This document shows positions 8,840 to 17,299 of a stretch of DNA of 41,774 bases, one piece after another; the first letter of the stretch is position 1; every line of letters starts with the position of its first letter. Origin of the DNA: JBGSYJ01 sp041748075 (GTDB taxonomy: Bacteria > Acidobacteriota > Thermoanaerobaculia > Gp7-AA8); the NCBI GenBank assembly GCA_041748075.1, contig JBGTDX010000023.1:1-41774 (forward strand). Direction: 5' to 3'. A program made the translations under genes and the position numbers. Under the pieces are notes generated by a model. That model searched no databases. It was not told the origin of the DNA and worked only from the letters and a program-made list of their open reading frames with translations.

Positions 8840-11800
8840 TCAGTTTGGAACGATTTCGTCCCACGCGAGCAGGTTTCGTGGCCGGCCGGCTCGCGTGCGC
8901 AGAGCATCCACGATCGCTCTCGCCAGTTTGAGCTCGGTTACAAGCGGCACGCGCGCATCAATGGCTGCTCGACGGATCAGATAGCCATCCGGACGCCCTT
9001 CTGAATCAAAGGTGCGAGGGATATTGATTACCAGATCGACGAGGCCCCGCTCGATTGCCTCCATTGCGGAGGGGCCCGCCTCCGAAGGATGCTTGGCGAG
9101 CCGCGTGCTCGCGATGTCGACCGCAGACAACGCGTCAAACGTTCCGCTCGTTGCGAACAATGGCAAGTTCAGCTCTTCCATCAGGACCCGCGCTTCGTCG
9201 TAAAACGCATACTTGTCGATTACCGGTCCGAGCGACAGAAGCACGCCGTTCTTCGGAATCCGAAAGCCGGTGGCGATGAGTGATTCGAGAAGTGCCTCAC
9301 CTAGATCATGTCCAAAGCACCCGACTTCACCCGTGCTGGTCATCTCGACTCCCAACATCGGATCCGCACCAGCGATGCGAGAAAACGAGAACTTGGGCGA
9401 CTTCACGGCCACGTACTCGAGTTCGAGTAGATCAATCGGCAATACGTCTACAGGCGCCCCCAGCATCGCACGCATCGCGATCCCGGCAAAATCCCTATTG
9501 GTGGCCTTTGAGACAAAGGGCAAGCTACGCGAAGCCCGGAGGTTGCACTCGATGACTTTGACTTCGTCGTTTCTCGCGAGGAATTGAATGTTGAATGGCC
9601 CCGTGATCTGAAGTGCACGGGCGAGCTGCGTCGCGATTTCCCTCACGCGACGGATTGTGGGCAGATAGAGTCGTTGAGGCGGAAGCACGATAGTCGCGTC
9701 TCCGCTGTGAACTCCGGCATCTTCGACATGCTCCGAGATGGCAACCAGCAGGAGTTCGCCTTCGCGCGCGACCGCATCGAGCTCAACCTCGCGCGCATGC
9801 GTCTCGAACTTCGAGATAACCACAGGATGCTCAGGCGTTACTTTCGCCGCTCTGCTCAGTATGTTCACCAGTTCGCCGTGTGCATGCGCCACCATCATGG
9901 CTGCGCCGCTGAGAACGTAGCTTGGTCTCACGAGAACCGGGTAGCCACCGAGCCTCGAGACCATCTCTTCAGCAGATTCGGTATCAGTGACGTGTACCCA
10001 CCGGGGTTGATCAATACCGATCTGGTCGAGTAGCGCACTGAACTTCTGCCGATCTTCGGCGACATCGATGCTGTCTGCGCTGGTTCCGAGGATCGATACG
10101 CCTGCCCGCGCCAGCGGGAGCGCCAGGCGATTCGGGAGCTGACCACCCATAGATACGATCACCCCGACCGGCTGAAGTCGGGCGCAGAGGTCGAGAATCG
10201 ATTCAACAGAGATTTCATCAAATACGAGGATGTCGCACTCGTCATGATCAGTGCTGACTGTCTCAGGGTTGTTGTTCAGCATGATGGTTTCGAAGCCTAA
10301 GGCAGAAGCGGCCTTTGCGGCGGTCACACAGGACCAGTCGAATTCGACGCTCGAGCCGATGCGGTACGGACCCGAGCCGAGAATGAGAACTCGAGGGTGG
10401 ATCGAATCGGGCACTTCGCATGCCGACGCATGGTGGCTGGCGTAGACATAGTTTGTTTGGGCGGGGAACTCGGCGGCCAACGTGTCAATCTTCGCGAGTC
10501 CCGGCGCCAATCCTGCGGCTCGGCGGCGCTCACGGACAGACGTTTCCGTGGCCCCCGTCAACAGCCCGATGCGTCGATCGGAGAAGCCGGCCTGTTTTGC
10601 GCGCCGTAACAGATCGGAGGCGATGGAGCCTGTGGACGCACGTAATGAAGCTTCTACCTCGAGAACACCGAGCATCTCGCCGAGAAACCAGGGATCGATG
10701 GCTGATAGTTCTGCCACTCGCGCGATCGAAGTACCTCGAGCGAGTGCCTGTGCAACTGCAAATACCCGAAGAGGCGTCGGATTCTGGATCGCATCCTCGA
10801 GGTCATCAAAGCAGTGCGCGTCGGGATCGAGGCCGTCCACGCCCACATCGAGCATGCGGATGCCCTTCTGAAGAACTTCGCCGAAGGTGCGGCCGATCGC
10901 CATGATCTCGCCGACACTCTTCATTTCGCTGCCGATTCTCATCGATGCTCCGCGGAACTTATCCAGGTCCCAGCGGGGCATTTTGCAGACGATGTAATCA
11001 AGCGCCGGCTCGAAGAAGGCCGTCGTACATCCGGTAACCCCATTTGGCACGTCGTCCAGGCGGCGGCCGATCGAAAGCTTGGCGGCTACGTATGCAAGTG
11101 GATAACCGGTCGCCTTGCTTGCCAGGGCGGATGACCGCGAGAGGCGAGCGTTAATCTCAATGACACGATAATCAAAAGCGCCTGACGCCACGGCATACTG
11201 GATGTTGCATTCGCCGACGATGCCAAGATGCCGTACCGTGCGCAGAGCGATGCTGCGAAGCTCCTGGTTCTCGGCTTCGCTCAACGTCTGCGTGGGAGCG
11301 ACGACGATGGATTCGCCAGTATGCACGCCCATCGGATCGAAGTTCTCCATACTGCAAACGGCAACCGAGTTGTCATGAGAATCCCGGACGATTTCGTACT
11401 CGATTTCCTTCCATCCTCGCAGGCACTCTTCTACCAGGACTTGCTTTGTGCCGGATCCGAATGCTCGAGCCGCGGCCGCGTGCAGGTCGGACTCGCGATC
11501 GACGATGCCGCTGCCCATGCCCCCCAGAGCAAATCCGCCGCGGAGCATAACCGGTAGCCCGAGTAGCCGCGCCGCGGTGTGTGCCTCCTCTATGGTGGTG
11601 CAAACATAGCTCCGCGCTGTCTTGACCCCGATCTCTGCGAGTCTCTCAATGAACAATCCGCGATCCTCGGTGTCGCGTATCGCTCGCACCGGGGTGCCGA
11701 GCACTCGAACACCAAGCCGGCTGAGCGTCCCACTCCCTTCCAGTGCGAGTCCCGTATTCAGCGCCGTCTGGCCACCGAATGATAGAAGGATTGCATCGAT

Positions 11801-12046
11801 ACGCTCGCGTTCCAGGATTTCTGAGACATTCTCAGGGGAGATCGCGACGAAGTACACTCGATCCGCGAGCCCTGCGCTGGTCTGGATTGTCGCGATATTT
11901 GCGTTGATGAGAACGGTCTGGATACCTTCTTCCTTCAGCGCTTTAATCGCTTGAGAACCGGAATAGTCGAACTCACCGGCTTGACCGATTTCGAGAGCAC
12001 CGGAGCCGAGTACCAGGACCCGACGAGGAAGTTCGCTGGACTGCAC
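8840..12046 (-). CDS. carB: Carbamoyl-phosphate synthase large subunit
   Basis: Predicted 1068 residues, full length for the family (about 1070). Two tandem ATP-grasp halves are visible, each opening with its nucleotide loop (LVLGSGALEIGQAGEFDYSG near residue 11; LILGSGPYRIGSSVEFDWSC near residue 557). A C-terminal MGS-like regulatory domain carries GYLIRRAAIDARVPLVTEL near 1020-1040. Wording such as GSQAIKALKEEGIQTVLIN is closer to the CPS clade shared by Bacteroidetes and animal CAD than to E. coli CarB; this is recalled family knowledge, not an alignment. The GTG start at 12046 overlaps the carA stop (TAGTG) and GGAG lies 8 nt upstream. With CarA it makes carbamoyl phosphate from glutamine, bicarbonate and 2 ATP. 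Its place directly behind a carbamoyltransferase suggests a dedicated supply for glycan carbamoylation rather than, or besides, pyrimidine and arginine synthesis. Confidence 0.95.
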   Translation of the reverse strand: MQSSELPRRVLVLGSGALEIGQAGEFDYSGSQAIKALKEEGIQTVLINANIATIQTSAGLADRVYFVAISPENVSEILERERIDAILLSFGGQTALNTGLALEGSGTLSRLGVRVLGTPVRAIRDTEDRGLFIERLAEIGVKTARSYVCTTIEEAHTAARLLGLPVMLRGGFALGGMGSGIVDRESDLHAAAARAFGSGTKQVLVEECLRGWKEIEYEIVRDSHDNSVAVCSMENFDPMGVHTGESIVVAPTQTLSEAENQELRSIALRTVRHLGIVGECNIQYAVASGAFDYRVIEINARLSRSSALASKATGYPLAYVAAKLSIGRRLDDVPNGVTGCTTAFFEPALDYIVCKMPRWDLDKFRGASMRIGSEMKSVGEIMAIGRTFGEVLQKGIRMLDVGVDGLDPDAHCFDDLEDAIQNPTPLRVFAVAQALARGTSIARVAELSAIDPWFLGEMLGVLEVEASLRASTGSIASDLLRRAKQAGFSDRRIGLLTGATETSVRERRRAAGLAPGLAKIDTLAAEFPAQTNYVYASHHASACEVPDSIHPRVLILGSGPYRIGSSVEFDWSCVTAAKAASALGFETIMLNNNPETVSTDHDECDILVFDEISVESILDLCARLQPVGVIVSMGGQLPNRLALPLARAGVSILGTSADSIDVAEDRQKFSALLDQIGIDQPRWVHVTDTESAEEMVSRLGGYPVLVRPSYVLSGAAMMVAHAHGELVNILSRAAKVTPEHPVVISKFETHAREVELDAVAREGELLLVAISEHVEDAGVHSGDATIVLPPQRLYLPTIRRVREIATQLARALQITGPFNIQFLARNDEVKVIECNLRASRSLPFVSKATNRDFAGIAMRAMLGAPVDVLPIDLLELEYVAVKSPKFSFSRIAGADPMLGVEMTSTGEVGCFGHDLGEALLESLIATGFRIPKNGVLLSLGPVIDKYAFYDEARVLMEELNLPLFATSGTFDALSAVDIASTRLAKHPSEAGPSAMEAIERGLVDLVINIPRTFDSEGRPDGYLIRRAAIDARVPLVTELKLARAIVDALRTRAGRPRNLLAWDEIVPN

Positions 12047-13131
12047 TATTGCTTCTCCATTGAGTGAACAAGCTGAAGAAAATCGTCGAAGAGGTAGGCC
12101 GTGTCATCCGGACCTGGGTGAGCCTCCGGGTGGAACTGCACCCCGAAGTGGGGTTGTTCGGTCGAACGAACGCCCTCGTTTGTGCCATCGTTTGTATTGA
12201 CGAACCAAGGTTCCCATCCCTGGGGGAGCGATTCGTTGATCACCGCGTAGCCGTGATTCTGGCTCGTCACGTAGCAGCGACTGGTCTGTAGCTCACGAAC
12301 GGGTTGATTTACGCCGCGATGGCCATATGGAAGCTTCTCCGTTTCTCCCCCGGCGGCGAGTGCCAGAATCTGGTTGCCGAGACACAAGCCGAAGATCGGC
12401 CTCGAGTAGGACCGCAACAAGCCTCGCGTCGCATCGATCAACGATCCAAACTGTTTCGGGTCGCCTGGGCCGCTACCAATGACTACGCCATCTACGGTTG
12501 CCGCCAGTGCGGCAACTTCGGCGGTGAAAGGGGCGCGGAGTACTGAAACTCCCCGTGCTAACAGCGAGCGCACGAGATGATCTTTGGCACCGGCGTCGAT
12601 AACGAGTACAGTACGATCGCCTCCCTCGTAACGTACGATCTCCAGCGGAGCCACGAGCCAACCCACGTTGTCCATTTCCACTTCATGGATTGCTCCATGC
12701 GCGCTCTCACCTCCGATGAGCCAGCCCCGCATGGTTCCATGCGCCCTCAGATGAATCGTCAGTGCGCGCGTATCGACGCCGGCTATTCCTGGGATTCCGT
12801 GCGACTCCAGCCATTGAGACAGCGAGCGGGTTCCCGCGTGGTGGCTGTAACGATCGATCGGATTCTGAAGCACGACTCCCTGGACCTGGATCTGACTCGA
12901 CTCGAATGGTCCTATTAGTGAACCCTCCGGTCTGTCGGGGGGCACGCCGTACCCGCCGGCGAGCGGATAGGTTAAAACCAGGATTTGGCCTCGGTATGAA
13001 GGATCGGTGAGAGATTCCACATACCCGGTCATCGCTGTGGTGAACACGACTTCGCCGACCGCCGAGCCTGCCGCCCCGAACACCGTACCTTCGAACCGCG
13101 TCCCGTCTTCGAGACGAAGCTCGGCCCGCAT
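12046..13131 (-). CDS. carA: Carbamoyl-phosphate synthase small (glutamine amidotransferase) subunit
   Basis: Predicted 361 residues, near the family's usual 360-390. The N-terminal CPSase small-chain domain carries FTTAMTGYVESLTDPSY near 29-45. The C-terminal class I glutaminase domain has the nucleophile in FGLCLGNQ (Cys near 246) and the His-Glu pair in VQFHPEAH near the C-terminus, so the catalytic triad is intact. It hydrolyses glutamine and passes ammonia to CarB. ATG 13131 shares one base with the carbamoyltransferase stop (TGATG); a GTG at 13134 would give a 4-nt overlap. Its 3' end overlaps carB by one base. The two tight junctions make the three genes almost certainly co-translated. 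Confidence 0.95.
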   Translation of the reverse strand: MRAELRLEDGTRFEGTVFGAAGSAVGEVVFTTAMTGYVESLTDPSYRGQILVLTYPLAGGYGVPPDRPEGSLIGPFESSQIQVQGVVLQNPIDRYSHHAGTRSLSQWLESHGIPGIAGVDTRALTIHLRAHGTMRGWLIGGESAHGAIHEVEMDNVGWLVAPLEIVRYEGGDRTVLVIDAGAKDHLVRSLLARGVSVLRAPFTAEVAALAATVDGVVIGSGPGDPKQFGSLIDATRGLLRSYSRPIFGLCLGNQILALAAGGETEKLPYGHRGVNQPVRELQTSRCYVTSQNHGYAVINESLPQGWEPWFVNTNDGTNEGVRSTEQPHFGVQFHPEAHPGPDDTAYLFDDFLQLVHSMEKQ

Positions 13132-14834
13132 CACTTTGCGATCCGCACGTTGCCGAGGTAGAGAACGTCCAGTGCACAGGTATAGAAGGTTCTAATCGCG
13201 TCCTCAGGTGAACAGACGATCGGCTCTCCGTTGAGATTGAAGCTCGTGTTCAGAACGATGGGCACACCAGTTAGTTCCTCGAACGCGGCGATCAATGCGC
13301 GATATCTCGGCGCGGAATCACCGTCGACAGTCTGCAGGCGTCCTGATCCATCCGCGTGAACCACTGCCGGAACCAGCTCCCGCTTCTCGGGCCGGAACTG
13401 GAGAACTTTTTCCATAAAAGGCACCTTGGTGCCGGGCTCGCACTCGAACCACTCATGTGTCTTCTCGAGCAGAATCGCCGGCGCAAACGGGCGAAAAGCT
13501 TCACGAAATTTTATAGCAGCGTTCACAACATCTTTGCCATCTTCGCGTCGGGGATCAAGAAGAATTGAGCGATTCCCCAGCGCTCGCTGGCCGAACTCCA
13601 TCTTGCCCTGAAACCAGCCGATTATCTTTCCGTCGACGAGGTCTCGTGCAGCAGTGATTGAGGGGTCGTCGACCACTCGAGCCGATGTCAGCTTGAATTT
13701 GCGAGCGACATCCATGCACTGTTCGTCAGTGTACTCCGGTCCCCAATAGTTGTGACGAATCGACTCAGGGCTTCGGGTGCCTGTGCGCTGGGCGTGGAGC
13801 CATAGCGCAGCTCCTACGGCCGTACCTGAATCATCGGGCGCACTGCCTATATAGATATTCTTGAATGGCGTAGTCTTCTCGATCCTGCCGTTGTAAACAC
13901 TATTCATGAAGCAGCCACCGGCAACCACGAGATTATCCATACCTGTACGTGCGTGGAGGCGCTCGAGAATCGAGGTCACAGTTTCCTCGAATACCCGCTG
14001 CATAGCCGCCGCTATCTCCTCATGCCGGTGTGTCAGCGGATCGCTCTTCTTGCGCACGGGACCCAGTTTTCTGACCAGCTTGTCGGAGTACATCCGGCGA
14101 TCAAAAAAGTTGTGGTATTCAAAGTGGCCGAGCGCCATCTCGAAAGTGCCGTCATCCTCGACGGTGATCAGCGATTTTAAAATGGGATAGAACTGATTGT
14201 CGGCGTCTGCATACGATGCAAGGGCCATTACCTTCCATTCGTCGCCGTCCGGTTTGAAGCCGAGCATCTGCGTGATCGTTCCATAGAAAAGCCCGAGGGA
14301 GTGTGGGAACTTCACGTCAGAAAGTTTTTCGACACTTGTGCCACGGCCAACCGCGAGGAGACTCGTGTGCTTCTCGGCCCGCCCATCGAGGACCAGGATC
14401 GCAGCGTGATCGAACGGGCTTCCGAAAAATGCCTTGCCGATGTGCGCATCGTAGTGGTTGACGAAGGTGATAGGCGGGCAGCCCTGTGCGGCGCCGGTCA
14501 TGATGATTTCTTCAGACGCATTCGAGCCAAGCATTTGCATGAAACGTCCGGGGACTTGCGTCAAGTGCTCGGTACGCCATCGTCGCCCGGTGAGGTAACC
14601 TCCGGGGATTGTCTCGAGTTCGATGCCGGGATTCCAGGCGATGGAGATCTCGTCTACATCGGCCAGGGAAATGCCACCCATCTCGAGGCACTTCTGTATC
14701 GCGAGCGAGGGGAAGACCCGGCTCTGCTTGACACGATCCAGGCGCTCTTCGGGAATGGCGCTTACAACAACCCCATCGCGAACGAGCGCAGCGGAGCAAA
14801 TGAGGACGTCATGACAGACTCCCAGGACATTCAT
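13131..14834 (-). CDS. Carbamoyltransferase, NodU/CmcH/TobZ family
   Basis: Predicted 567 residues, normal for the family. The N-terminal Kae1-like domain has EERLDRVKQSRVFP (about 29-42), the metal/nucleotide His motif NHYDAH (His127, His131) and the LDGRAE phosphate loop near 149-154. The C-terminal YrdC-like domain has KMEFGQRALGNRSIL, FREAFRPFAPAIL and LNTSFNLNGEPIV. These enzymes make carbamoyl-AMP from carbamoyl phosphate and ATP and transfer the carbamoyl group to a hydroxyl, commonly on a sugar or natural product. ATG 14834 gives MNVLGVCHD; a TTG at 14840 is the alternative. No strong Shine-Dalgarno sequence is visible. It is the first gene of the minus-strand operon and overlaps carA, which would supply its substrate. 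The acceptor is unknown. Confidence 0.92.
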   Translation of the reverse strand: MNVLGVCHDVLICSAALVRDGVVVSAIPEERLDRVKQSRVFPSLAIQKCLEMGGISLADVDEISIAWNPGIELETIPGGYLTGRRWRTEHLTQVPGRFMQMLGSNASEEIIMTGAAQGCPPITFVNHYDAHIGKAFFGSPFDHAAILVLDGRAEKHTSLLAVGRGTSVEKLSDVKFPHSLGLFYGTITQMLGFKPDGDEWKVMALASYADADNQFYPILKSLITVEDDGTFEMALGHFEYHNFFDRRMYSDKLVRKLGPVRKKSDPLTHRHEEIAAAMQRVFEETVTSILERLHARTGMDNLVVAGGCFMNSVYNGRIEKTTPFKNIYIGSAPDDSGTAVGAALWLHAQRTGTRSPESIRHNYWGPEYTDEQCMDVARKFKLTSARVVDDPSITAARDLVDGKIIGWFQGKMEFGQRALGNRSILLDPRREDGKDVVNAAIKFREAFRPFAPAILLEKTHEWFECEPGTKVPFMEKVLQFRPEKRELVPAVVHADGSGRLQTVDGDSAPRYRALIAAFEELTGVPIVLNTSFNLNGEPIVCSPEDAIRTFYTCALDVLYLGNVRIAK

Positions 14835-14872
14835 ACGCAACGCCAGCGCGTGATGCGCAGTCTTCTTCCAAT

Positions 14873-14888
14873 AACTGAATATTCAGTT
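14873..14888. promoter_or_regulatory. Perfect 16-bp palindrome, candidate operator
   Basis: AACTGAATATTCAGTT reads the same on both strands. It lies 39 bp upstream of the carbamoyltransferase start, where a repressor or activator dimer could bind. It is AT-rich in an otherwise GC-rich region. Function is inferred from position and symmetry only. Confidence 0.4.
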
Positions 14889-14921
14889 TCGTTCATACGT
14901 CGTACCCAGCCTCTCTCACTC

Positions 14922-14961
14922 ATTTACATTTGATTTCTGCTGAGATCGGTCGCATGTAAAT
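14922..14961. repeat. 8-bp inverted repeat (ATTTACAT / ATGTAAAT), 24-bp spacer
   Basis: The two 8-bp arms at 14922-14929 and 14954-14961 are exact reverse complements. With the palindrome 34 bp away they make the upstream region of the operon symmetric and AT-rich; a second regulator site is possible, but chance cannot be excluded for arms this short. Confidence 0.3.
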
Positions 14962-15073
14962 CGGCCATGCTCGCTTCCTACTTGATCGTTTCAAGTTAGC
15001 AGGACCTCTAACCTATCCGTGTCCGCCACCGTAGTCAAACCAAATCTCCAGCTGCGTCGAGGCAAATCGGGTT

Positions 15074-15100
15074 GCGGGTGACTAACCCGCCCTTCTTTAT
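15074..15100 (+). terminator. Stem-loop with T-rich tail in the leader of the Pgl-like operon, possible attenuator
   Basis: GCGGGT (15074-15079) and ACCCGC (15085-15090) can pair around a 5-nt loop, followed by CCTTCTTTAT. There is no plus-strand gene upstream, so if it acts it would be as a leader attenuator or as a stop for stray transcription. The tail is not a pure T run, so confidence is low. Confidence 0.3.
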
Positions 15101-15376
15101 TCGGCTATCCGCACGCGTAACGCGCTTCGGAAACCTGAATCCGCGGAACTCAAGGTCATCGAGTCGTAGACACATCGTGTAGGCTTCTCGCCTGTACAAT
15201 CACGACAGCGGGCGGCCAGACTAACGCGACTCGCGCAAACTTTTAAACGATTTGAACTCTGGCGGTCGAAAGCAGCGCCCGGCAGTTCCTGATGAAGTGA
15301 CGATCTCGAGGGTACGATTGGTGACCAGACTGCGATCGATGGTGATGGTGATTCGTCCGACCTGCCGGTAACACAA

Positions 15377-16072
15377 ATGACGCCCCAGTCACACATACCG
15401 GCGACAGGACAAACTCCCCAGCGAGGCTGGCGACGCCTCATCAAGCGCGCTTTCGACATCACGCTTTCCGGGCTGGCTCTCATGGGTTTTCTCCCACTGA
15501 TGCTTCTTGTGGCCGCACTGGTCCGCTTTCGGCTAGGCTCACCTGTACTTTTCAGGCAGAACCGTCCGGGGTTTCAGGGACGAATCTTCGAGCTTCTAAA
15601 GTTCCGAACAATGACTGACAAGAGAGATTCTGAAGGCCGCCTTCTGCCAGATGAGGATCGGCTGACGGAGTTCGGCTTACTTCTCCGTTCGACGAGCCTT
15701 GATGAACTGCCGCAGTTGTTGAACGTGTTACGGGGCGATTTGAGCCTGGTAGGGCCGCGGCCGTTGCTGGTGCAGTATCTGGCCCGCTACACACCTGAGC
15801 AGGCGCGCAGGCATGATGTTCTTCCTGGAATCACCGGGTGGACTCAGGTTAATGGCCGTAACGCGCTACCCTGGGAAGAGAAATTTGCCATGGACGTATG
15901 GTATGTCGACCACTGGACTCTCTGGCTCGACGCAAAGATTGTTTTCAAAACTCTCTTCGAAGTCTTGAGCCGCCGGGGAATCAATGACGGTGAATCTTGT
16001 ACGGCGAAAGAGTTTCTTGGAGCGGATCACCGTCCGTCTCGGCCAGCGATGGGCGAAGCCGAAGACGTATGA
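15377..16072 (+). CDS. Monotopic phosphoglycosyl transferase (PglC/WcaJ-C-terminal type), initiates glycan assembly
   Basis: Predicted 231 residues, the short PglC-like form without the extra N-terminal membrane region of WcaJ. A single reentrant hydrophobic helix spans about 25-50. The Bac_transf motifs follow: KFRTM at 75-79, the catalytic Asp109-Glu110 dyad in STSLDELPQLLNVL, DLSLVGPRP near 121-129, and PGITGWTQVNGRN near 150-162. It transfers a sugar-1-phosphate from a UDP-sugar to polyprenyl phosphate at the inner membrane. The downstream aminotransferase and dehydratase genes suggest that the sugar is a 4-amino-4,6-dideoxy-HexNAc. ATG 15377 is the first suitable start; no strong ribosome site precedes it. 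The next gene starts 81 nt further on the same strand. Confidence 0.9.
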   Translation: MTPQSHIPATGQTPQRGWRRLIKRAFDITLSGLALMGFLPLMLLVAALVRFRLGSPVLFRQNRPGFQGRIFELLKFRTMTDKRDSEGRLLPDEDRLTEFGLLLRSTSLDELPQLLNVLRGDLSLVGPRPLLVQYLARYTPEQARRHDVLPGITGWTQVNGRNALPWEEKFAMDVWYVDHWTLWLDAKIVFKTLFEVLSRRGINDGESCTAKEFLGADHRPSRPAMGEAEDV

Positions 16073-16153
16073 TGGAGAACCACGATACTCACCCCGCAAA
16101 TCCGCGGTTTGCCTTTGCCGGGGACCGGGAAGTGGGAGTTCAGGACTTACGAG

Positions 16154-17299
16154 ATGACAACGAATTTAGCCGAGCCTCGCCGAATTTACCTTTCACCTCC
16201 GCACATGGGGGAAGCCGAACGTGCTTTACTTCTAAATGCATTTGACTCGAACTGGATCGCGCCCCTCGGCCCGCATGTCGATCTTTTCGAAAAGGAGCTC
16301 GCCGCTGTGGTCGGGCTGCCGCACTGCGCTGCGTTGTCGAGCGGCACCGCGGCCCTTCACCTGGCGCTGAAGATGCTTCAGGTCGATCGCGGGGACGACG
16401 TTTTCGTCTCCTCCTTCACATTCTCGGCGACTGCGAACGCGATCACCTATCTCGGTGCCCGGCCGGTTTTCATCGACAGCGACCGGCGGACCTGGAACAT
16501 GGATCCGGCCCTCCTCGAGGACGCCCTCATCGCAGCGAGCAAAGGGGGCCGGCTCCCTCGCGCAGTCGTCGTCGTCGACCTCTACGGGCAGTGCGCGGAC
16601 TATGAGCCGATTCTCGCCGTATGCGAAAGGTACGGCGTTCCTGTCATCGAGGATGCGGCAGAAGCCCTCGGTGCAACGTACCGAGGTTCGAACGCCGGGA
16701 CGTTCGGCCTGATCAGCGTGTGCTCCTTCAACGGGAACAAGATCATCACGACCAGTGGCGGCGGTGCGCTTCTTTCCCACGAAGCCGGATATGTCGAGAA
16801 GGCGAGGTTCCTGGCCACGCAGGCCCGCGATGCTGCGCCCCATTATCAGCACTCCGAGATCGGCTACAACTACCGGCTCAGCAATCTTCTGGCTGCCGTC
16901 GGGAGGGGGCAGCTGCAGGTGCTCCAGCAACGCGTCGATGCCCGGCGCAGGAACTTCGAGGCATACCAGCAGGCATTCGACGGAACTGAAGGGATCGAGT
17001 TCATGCCGGAGCCTGATGGGTTCCAGTCCACTCGCTGGCTGACCTGCATAACGATCGAGCCGGGGGCCTTCGGTGCCGATCGCGAGACAGTGCGTCTTGT
17101 TCTCGAGGCGGAGAACATCGAAGCGCGCCCGACCTGGAAGCCGATGCACCTGCAGCCCGTGTTTGCGGGGTGCCCCAGCTTCGGCGGATCGGTCAGCGAA
17201 GATCTTTTCGGCCGGGGGCTCTGTCTTCCCAGCGGGTCCGCGCTCACGGCCGAGGAGCTCGGCAGGGTGGTTGAAATCGTGAACTCCTGCCGGCGGTGA
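16154..17299 (+). CDS. DegT/DnrJ/EryC1/StrS-family sugar aminotransferase (PglE-like)
   Basis: Predicted 381 residues, typical length. PLP features: SSGTAALHLAL for phosphate binding near 62-72, Asp167 in EDAAEALGA, and the Schiff-base Lys196 in SFNGNKIITTSGGG, followed by GYNYRLSNLLAAVGRGQL near 240. These enzymes aminate keto-sugars; between a phosphoglycosyl transferase and a PglF-type dehydratase the likely substrate is UDP-4-keto-6-deoxy-GlcNAc. I chose ATG 16154 because AGGA lies 8 nt upstream; a TTG at 16109 would add 15 residues without family similarity. A 376-nt gap with a dispersed hairpin repeat separates it from the dehydratase gene, so the two may not share one message. Confidence 0.9.
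   Translation: MTTNLAEPRRIYLSPPHMGEAERALLLNAFDSNWIAPLGPHVDLFEKELAAVVGLPHCAALSSGTAALHLALKMLQVDRGDDVFVSSFTFSATANAITYLGARPVFIDSDRRTWNMDPALLEDALIAASKGGRLPRAVVVVDLYGQCADYEPILAVCERYGVPVIEDAAEALGATYRGSNAGTFGLISVCSFNGNKIITTSGGGALLSHEAGYVEKARFLATQARDAAPHYQHSEIGYNYRLSNLLAAVGRGQLQVLQQRVDARRRNFEAYQQAFDGTEGIEFMPEPDGFQSTRWLTCITIEPGAFGADRETVRLVLEAENIEARPTWKPMHLQPVFAGCPSFGGSVSEDLFGRGLCLPSGSALTAEELGRVVEIVNSCRR

Larger units (their letters stand above)
14835..15376. other. 542-bp divergent intergenic region between the carbamoyltransferase operon and the Pgl-like operon
   Basis: Both operons start here and read outward. No credible gene, tRNA or transposon end is visible. It contains a perfect 16-bp palindrome close to the carbamoyltransferase start, an 8-bp inverted repeat with a 24-bp spacer, and a GC stem-loop with a T-rich tail in the leader of the plus-strand operon, each listed separately. 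No clear -35/-10 pair could be assigned with confidence. Confidence 0.6.
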
